This document shows positions 60,064 to 64,000 of a DNA stretch of 64,000 nucleotides, piece after piece (positions within the stretch are counted from its first letter, which is position 1; every line of letters starts with the position of its first letter). Both the position numbers and the translations under genes were made by a program. The stretch spans positions 1-64,000 of the forward strand of contig NZ_JAHTBL010000005.1 of NCBI RefSeq assembly GCF_020177595.1, written 5' to 3'. The DNA is from Cognatishimia sp. MH4019 (GTDB lineage: Bacteria; Pseudomonadota; Alphaproteobacteria; Rhodobacterales; Rhodobacteraceae). The notes under the pieces were generated by a model, which searched no databases, was not told the origin of the DNA, and worked only from the letters and a program-made list of their open reading frames with translations.

Positions 60064-60594
60064 ATGAAAACCGTCAAAGACTATATCCGCACCATCGTCG
60101 ATTTTCCTCATGAGGGGATCATGTTCCGCGATGTCACCACACTTTTTGCAGACCCACGCGGATTCCGCATGGCCATCGACCAACTGCTGCACCCCTATGC
60201 GGGCCAGCCCATCGACAAGGTTGTTGGCCTTGAGGCGCGCGGCTTCATCCTTGGCGGTGCCATCGCGCACCAGCTCTCTGTCGGCTTCGTCCCGATCCGC
60301 AAGAAAGGCAAGTTGCCCGGGCGCACGATCTCACAGGATTATACGCTGGAATACGGCGAAGCGATTGTCGAAATTCATGACGACGCCATCCAACCCGGAG
60401 AGAAAGTTCTTGTCGTCGATGACCTGCTCGCCACAGGCGGCACCGCAGAGGCAGGCATCAAACTGCTCGAACGGCTCGGAGCCGAGATCACCGGCGTCGC
60501 TGTTGTGATCGACCTACCCGAACTCGGGGGCCGCAAGCGTATCGAGGGGCTCGGTGTCGATGTGCACACGCTTTGCGAGTTCGACGGGCTCTGA
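60064..60594 (+). CDS. apt: Adenine phosphoribosyltransferase
   Basis: Apt makes AMP from adenine and PRPP. The 176 residues have [20 protein letters not shown] at 5, [19 protein letters not shown] near 53, [12 protein letters not shown] near 78 and the PRPP-binding motif [17 protein letters not shown] near 116. The ATG at 60064 gives the normal size; the longer open frame overlaps lysE and is not coding. It closes a salvage unit with mtnP. Confidence 0.94.
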   Translation: MKTVKDYIRTIVDFPHEGIMFRDVTTLFADPRGFRMAIDQLLHPYAGQPIDKVVGLEARGFILGGAIAHQLSVGFVPIRKKGKLPGRTISQDYTLEYGEAIVEIHDDAIQPGEKVLVVDDLLATGGTAEAGIKLLERLGAEITGVAVVIDLPELGGRKRIEGLGVDVHTLCEFDGL

Positions 60595-60618
60595 CCCTTC
60601 GCTTTTGCAAAATATCCC
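60595..60618. repeat. Short post-stop repeat, copy 3
   Basis: CCCTTCGCTTTTGCAAAATA and the next four bases directly follow the apt stop and resemble the copies at 53566 and, inverted, 58461. Confidence 0.45.
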
Positions 60619-60623
60619 GGGGT

Positions 60624-60640
60624 GCGGGGCAGAGCCCCGC
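60624..60640 (+). terminator. Hairpin after apt
   Basis: GCGGGGC and GCCCCGC form a perfect 7-bp stem around AGA, 29 bp after the apt stop and in the gap between two convergent genes. There is no T-run. It probably ends the mtnP-lysE-apt message. Confidence 0.6.
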
Positions 60641-60670
60641 GTAGCGACGCGCGTCAGCGCGGCGCAAACC

Positions 60671-62086
60671 CTAAACAGGTAGAATAGCGCCCGGATTCAT
60701 CACACCGTTCGGATCCAGCGCATTCTTGATCGCCCGCATTGCTGCCAGTTTGGCCGGGTCGCCATAGCGCTCTAAATCTGCAACTTTCAAACGCCCAATC
60801 CCGTGTTCCGCACTGACCGAACCACCCATCGCGTGCACCAGATCGTGCACAGAACGCTTGATCGCATCGCGCTGGTTTTCATGGTCCGCGCGCGACTTTC
60901 CAGGCATCGGAAAGACATTGTAATGCAGGTTTCCGTCGCCCACATGACCGAAACAATTGATCCGAAACGCCCCAATCTCGGCAAGCGCCGGACCGCCCTT
61001 TGCAATGAACTCGGGGATCTTTCCAATCGGGACCGAGATATCATGCGATGACACCGCCCCAATCCGGCGATTGGCCTCTGGAATATGCTCCCGGATCGAC
61101 CAGAAATCTGCGCGTTGCTGCTCGGATTGCGCAATCACACCATCGCTGACAAGCTCCGCCTCCAAAGCCACTTCAAACAGCCCTTCCAACGCCTCCGCCG
61201 GGTCCAGACCGGCTGGCATTCCGACATCGATCAGCACAGTCCAGTCTGGAGCGTCCTCAAAAGGCTGCCGGATTTCTGGCACCTTCTCGGCCAGGAACTC
61301 CAGGCCCTGCCTGTGGATCAACTCGAACGCCGAAACACCGCTGCCAATCCGCTCACCGGCCAAAGCCAGCAGTTCAAGTGCTGCTTCGGGGCCTTCAACC
61401 ACCATCAAGGCCGCACTCACGCCCACGGGTCGTGGGAACAGCTTCAAAGTCGCTGCGGTGATGATCCCAAGCGAGCCTTCCGATCCAATCAGCAAGTTGC
61501 GCAAATCATAGCCGGTGTTGTCCTTGCGCAACCGTGACAGCCCCTGCCAGATCGTCCCGTCAGGCAATACCGCCTCCAGCCCCAAACACAGATCGCGCGC
61601 ATTGCCGTAGCGCAACACATTCACACCACCCGCATTTGTCGCAAGAATTCCACCGATCCGTGCTGATCCTTCCGAGGCCAGCGAGAGCGGAAACAACCGG
61701 CCCACCTCTTCGGCCGCGGCCTGCACATCGGCCAAAATTGCACCTGCCTCGACGATCATCACGTTTTCCAACGGATGCATAGATCTGACGGCTTTCATCC
61801 GCTCCATCGACAGGATGATTGGTGCCGGACCATCGGGGGCGACCTGACCGCCCACCAATCCGGTTCCGCCGCCGTAAGGCACGATCCCGACCCGGTGCGC
61901 GTTGGCCGCTTTCACAACAACCGACACCTCCTCGGCAGAGGCAGGGGCGACCAGCAGCCCGCCATCCCCTGTATACCGCCCGCGCGGCTCTTCCAGATAG
62001 GCAGGGGTCAGCTCGCGAAACGCAGCTTCGGGGAGAGCTGCACGTAATTCGGCCTCAAGGGCCTTTGAAACGGGGGTCAAGGTCAT
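60671..62086 (-). CDS. FAD-binding dehydrogenase (GlcD / D-2-hydroxyacid type)
   Basis: A 471-residue flavoenzyme of the FAD_binding_4/FAD-oxidase_C type, which oxidises D-lactate, glycolate or D-2-hydroxyglutarate. The FAD part has IVPYGGGTGLVGGQVAPDGP near 68, LASEGSARIGGILATNAGGV near 135 and RKDNTGYDLRNLLIGSEGSL near 188. The substrate part has INCFGHVGDGNLHYNVFPMP near 372 and SVSAEHGIGRLK near 416, with the His ligands typical of the family. Substrate among the D-2-hydroxyacids is not decided by sequence. Confidence 0.9.
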   Translation of the reverse strand: MTLTPVSKALEAELRAALPEAAFRELTPAYLEEPRGRYTGDGGLLVAPASAEEVSVVVKAANAHRVGIVPYGGGTGLVGGQVAPDGPAPIILSMERMKAVRSMHPLENVMIVEAGAILADVQAAAEEVGRLFPLSLASEGSARIGGILATNAGGVNVLRYGNARDLCLGLEAVLPDGTIWQGLSRLRKDNTGYDLRNLLIGSEGSLGIITAATLKLFPRPVGVSAALMVVEGPEAALELLALAGERIGSGVSAFELIHRQGLEFLAEKVPEIRQPFEDAPDWTVLIDVGMPAGLDPAEALEGLFEVALEAELVSDGVIAQSEQQRADFWSIREHIPEANRRIGAVSSHDISVPIGKIPEFIAKGGPALAEIGAFRINCFGHVGDGNLHYNVFPMPGKSRADHENQRDAIKRSVHDLVHAMGGSVSAEHGIGRLKVADLERYGDPAKLAAMRAIKNALDPNGVMNPGAILPV

Positions 62087-62123
62087 AGACAGCTATCAAG
62101 CACGCGCAGACCGAGTTGCCAAG

Positions 62124-62948
62124 TCACTCGCGCGCATCCGCCAGCCACTCGGGCTGCAGAACAACCACCGTAGGCCGGTCCGGCAAGCTGCGTAGAGACA
62201 CCTCCAAAGATGAACCCTCCCGCCGATCAATCGCAAATTCGGCGGCCATGCCGTCCAGAAAGCGCTCCAGATTGCTTTGTCCGAACCAGTGCATCGGGAT
62301 CACCACAGACGAGCGCAGTCGTTGCAGCACATTGATCATCGCGGATTGGTCCATGGTAAAGCCGCCATCGACCGGCACCATCACCACATCAATCCGCCCC
62401 AAAGCCGCATATTGCCCCACATCGGGCTCGTGGTGCAGATGCCCCAGATGGGCAATGCAAAGCCCCTCGACCTCGAAGACGAAGATCGAATTGCCATTCA
62501 CCCGCGGCTCACCGTCGAACCGGCTGCGAATATCCGTATGGACATTGCGCACCAGCACATCCGAAAGCTCCAGATAGTGATCACGCGGTGCCTCTGCCGT
62601 GCCCCACCCCTCCAGGACATGGGGAATTGCAGGATCGGGAAACGCAGTCCAGTGGGTCTCATGGGCGATATTCATCGTGACGACCTCTGGCAGGAAAGTC
62701 GTCGCCCCCAAAAAGCCAGCATAGTCCGTCGCAATAGAGTGCCCGCCGGGCGTCTGGATCAGAAACGTCGCGTGATCGACATAGCGCAGCCGCACTGAAA
62801 ACGCCGCCACCGGATCGGTAAAGCTGGCCAGTTGGACATATTCCAAACCATCCGTCGCATCCGCCAAAGCGATGCAATGGCTCGGCCTGCGATCTTGCGC
62901 CGTAGCCGCACTGGCGATCAGGATCAAGGCAAAGGTCAGTCGGATCAT
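62124..62948 (-). CDS. MBL-fold metallohydrolase-like secreted protein
   Basis: A 274-residue protein of the UlaG-like metallo-beta-lactamase group. A signal peptide runs to ATAQ at 17. VDHATFLIQTPGGHSIATDY near 54 and LRSSVVIPMHWFGQ near 210 match the fold. The usual H-x-H-x-D-H is NIAHETHWTAF near 92, with two His but no D-H, and IAHLGHLHHEPD near 164 supplies more His. The metal site is therefore atypical. The ATG at 62948 has AGGAGG upstream; the longer open frame adds 25 residues without a signal peptide. Confidence 0.78.
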   Translation of the reverse strand: MIRLTFALILIASAATAQDRRPSHCIALADATDGLEYVQLASFTDPVAAFSVRLRYVDHATFLIQTPGGHSIATDYAGFLGATTFLPEVVTMNIAHETHWTAFPDPAIPHVLEGWGTAEAPRDHYLELSDVLVRNVHTDIRSRFDGEPRVNGNSIFVFEVEGLCIAHLGHLHHEPDVGQYAALGRIDVVMVPVDGGFTMDQSAMINVLQRLRSSVVIPMHWFGQSNLERFLDGMAAEFAIDRREGSSLEVSLRSLPDRPTVVVLQPEWLADARE

Positions 62949-63071
62949 GGCAGCACCTCCTGGGCGTGAAGATAGCTCAGAGGCCCCCGCCGTCCCGAAA
63001 TTTGCGCCGGAGGCAACCCGCAAAAACGCAACCCATCGCGTTTGCCCAAAAAACAGACGGTTTATCCGGTT

Positions 63072-64000
63072 TCAAACCATCTCCATCACGTCGCCTTCGA
63101 TTTCCCATCCGGCGGCAGCAAAAAGCGGGACAAACTCGGACGGCACAAAGAGCCGATCCTCGAGGTTTTCAATCTCGAAATAGCGCTGCGGAGGGATCAA
63201 CCGCGCAGCGTCGCCAGACAGATCCATCACCCAACGCGACGGCACTGATCGCCTTGCAAGAAAGCGAAACTCGAACGCCTCAAACCCAATTGGCTTTGCG
63301 GGATCAAAGACCCCTCGCTCCGCGTCTCGTGACGCTCGCAGCGCCTCCCGCGCGGCCCGCAGGCTGGGCGCATTGTCCAGTATGATCTGCGGGTTTTCCG
63401 CCATGGCCGCAGCCTCTACCGGCGATCCGCGCGTCCGAAACGGATCGACATTCGGGAAGATGAAGTAGGGCGCCGCTAACCCCGTCTCCAGCAATCGCGC
63501 GTTATAGCTTGGCAGCCGCTCTGCGCGCGGAGTGTCAGGCTGATTGGGATGCACAAAGGCAAGCAAACGCCCGAACCCGTCCAGCGCATCATAGGCAAAG
63601 GCGAGGAAAAACTTCTCGCTCTGCAAAGCCGACTGATCGTTCAGAATAAGCGCCTCCAACGCGTCTTCCGCCGCCTCCGCATAGGTTTTGTGGGTTTCGG
63701 CGGCCTCTGGCCCGGCTTTGTCCTCCAGATAGGCTTGCAGGCGCGGATCAAGCCCCTCGATCGCGTCGAAGTCAGATCCAAACGGATCCGCCAAGAGCCG
63801 TTGAAATATCTCGGAATCCGTCGCGATGAACTGGCCTGTCTGGGGTGAGATCAGACTGCTTTCCGGCGTATCAATCCCCAGAAACCGGATCGGGAAGTTC
63901 GCGTCAGACGACACGTTCACCGTATCGCCGTCGCTCACGATCTGGCGGACCGAACCGTGCTTGGGCAGGCGGACCGTCTCGCCTTCAGATGTGGTTAACT
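63072..64000 (-). CDS. Staphylococcal-nuclease-like (TNase) protein, 5' end outside window
   Basis: The frame is open to the right edge and needs a start beyond it; the GTG at 63938 lies inside the domain and is not the start. Visible is GSVRQIVSDGDTVNV followed by FPIRFLGIDTPES, the nuclease-type metal and Arg/Glu region. Then comes an insertion of about 70 residues, and the barrel returns in DGFGRLLAFVHPNQ and YNARLLETGLAAPYF. The last 110 residues are a C-terminal part I do not recognise. At least 308 residues are visible. Whether it is active is unclear. Confidence 0.75.
   Translation of the reverse strand, partial: LTTSEGETVRLPKHGSVRQIVSDGDTVNVSSDANFPIRFLGIDTPESSLISPQTGQFIATDSEIFQRLLADPFGSDFDAIEGLDPRLQAYLEDKAGPEAAETHKTYAEAAEDALEALILNDQSALQSEKFFLAFAYDALDGFGRLLAFVHPNQPDTPRAERLPSYNARLLETGLAAPYFIFPNVDPFRTRGSPVEAAAMAENPQIILDNAPSLRAAREALRASRDAERGVFDPAKPIGFEAFEFRFLARRSVPSRWVMDLSGDAARLIPPQRYFEIENLEDRLFVPSEFVPLFAAAGWEIEGDVMEMV

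Overview
The window looks like a chromosomal segment of an alphaproteobacterium of the Rhodobacteraceae (Roseobacter-type). The basis is high GC with C/G-rich third codon positions, the lysC-ptsP gene pair, a C-P lyase cluster with DUF1045 and a hexapeptide-transferase gene, an IalB-family protein, and the DUF1178/Nudix neighbourhood. I saw no rRNA, tRNA or CRISPR array.

Layout. (1) 1-595: the start of an IS1182/IS5-type transposase running off the left edge, then non-coding DNA. (2) 596-14502: a myo-inositol regulon. It holds an ABC importer (binding protein, permease, ATPase), a LacI-type regulator, two extra Gfo/Idh/MocA dehydrogenases, an IolE-like TIM-barrel protein, and a tight operon iolD - PhyH dioxygenase - iolC - iolB - iolJ-type aldolase - iolG. 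Two palindromes sharing an 18-bp core (3640-3663, 8000-8017) lie in the two divergent promoter regions and are the likely LacI-family operators. No iolA is present. (3) 14661-20613: a five-gene, overlapping operon of a FadR-type GntR regulator, DapA-family lyase/aldolase, aldehyde dehydrogenase, non-pyrrolysine MttB-family methyltransferase and FAD oxidoreductase. It probably degrades an unidentified quaternary amine. An MFS exporter precedes it. (4) 22019-35458: phosphonate use. C-P lyase genes phnG-H-I-(HAD)-J-(histidine phosphatase)-K-L-N overlap almost throughout. phnM, DUF1045, the regulator phnF, a hexapeptide transferase and the importer phnC-D-E1-E2 complete the set.

(5) 35598-36540: a Pho-box-like site, a small secreted protein, and short or decayed frames. 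(6) 36549-47879: a contact-dependent-inhibition/two-partner-secretion locus. The operon is SEL1 protein - IalB protein - TpsB - 2313-residue TpsA/CdiA - immunity, followed by an orphan HNH-toxin module and second immunity gene. A 111-bp direct repeat (88 bp perfect) joins the two toxin modules, so recombination could swap one toxin for the other. (7) 47880-48809: promoter region and a frameshifted FG-GAP remnant.

(8) 48810-64000: housekeeping genes. These are Kdo transferase, histone-deacetylase-like hydrolase, glutathione peroxidase, Nudix, DUF1178, SDR, aspartokinase, PtsP, GNAT, flavin reductase-like protein, MTA phosphorylase, LysE exporter, apt, an FAD-linked dehydrogenase, an MBL-fold protein and a nuclease-like gene cut by the right edge. 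Short repeats sit directly behind several stop codons here.

Assignments come from reading the sequence and recalled family motifs; no database search was run.
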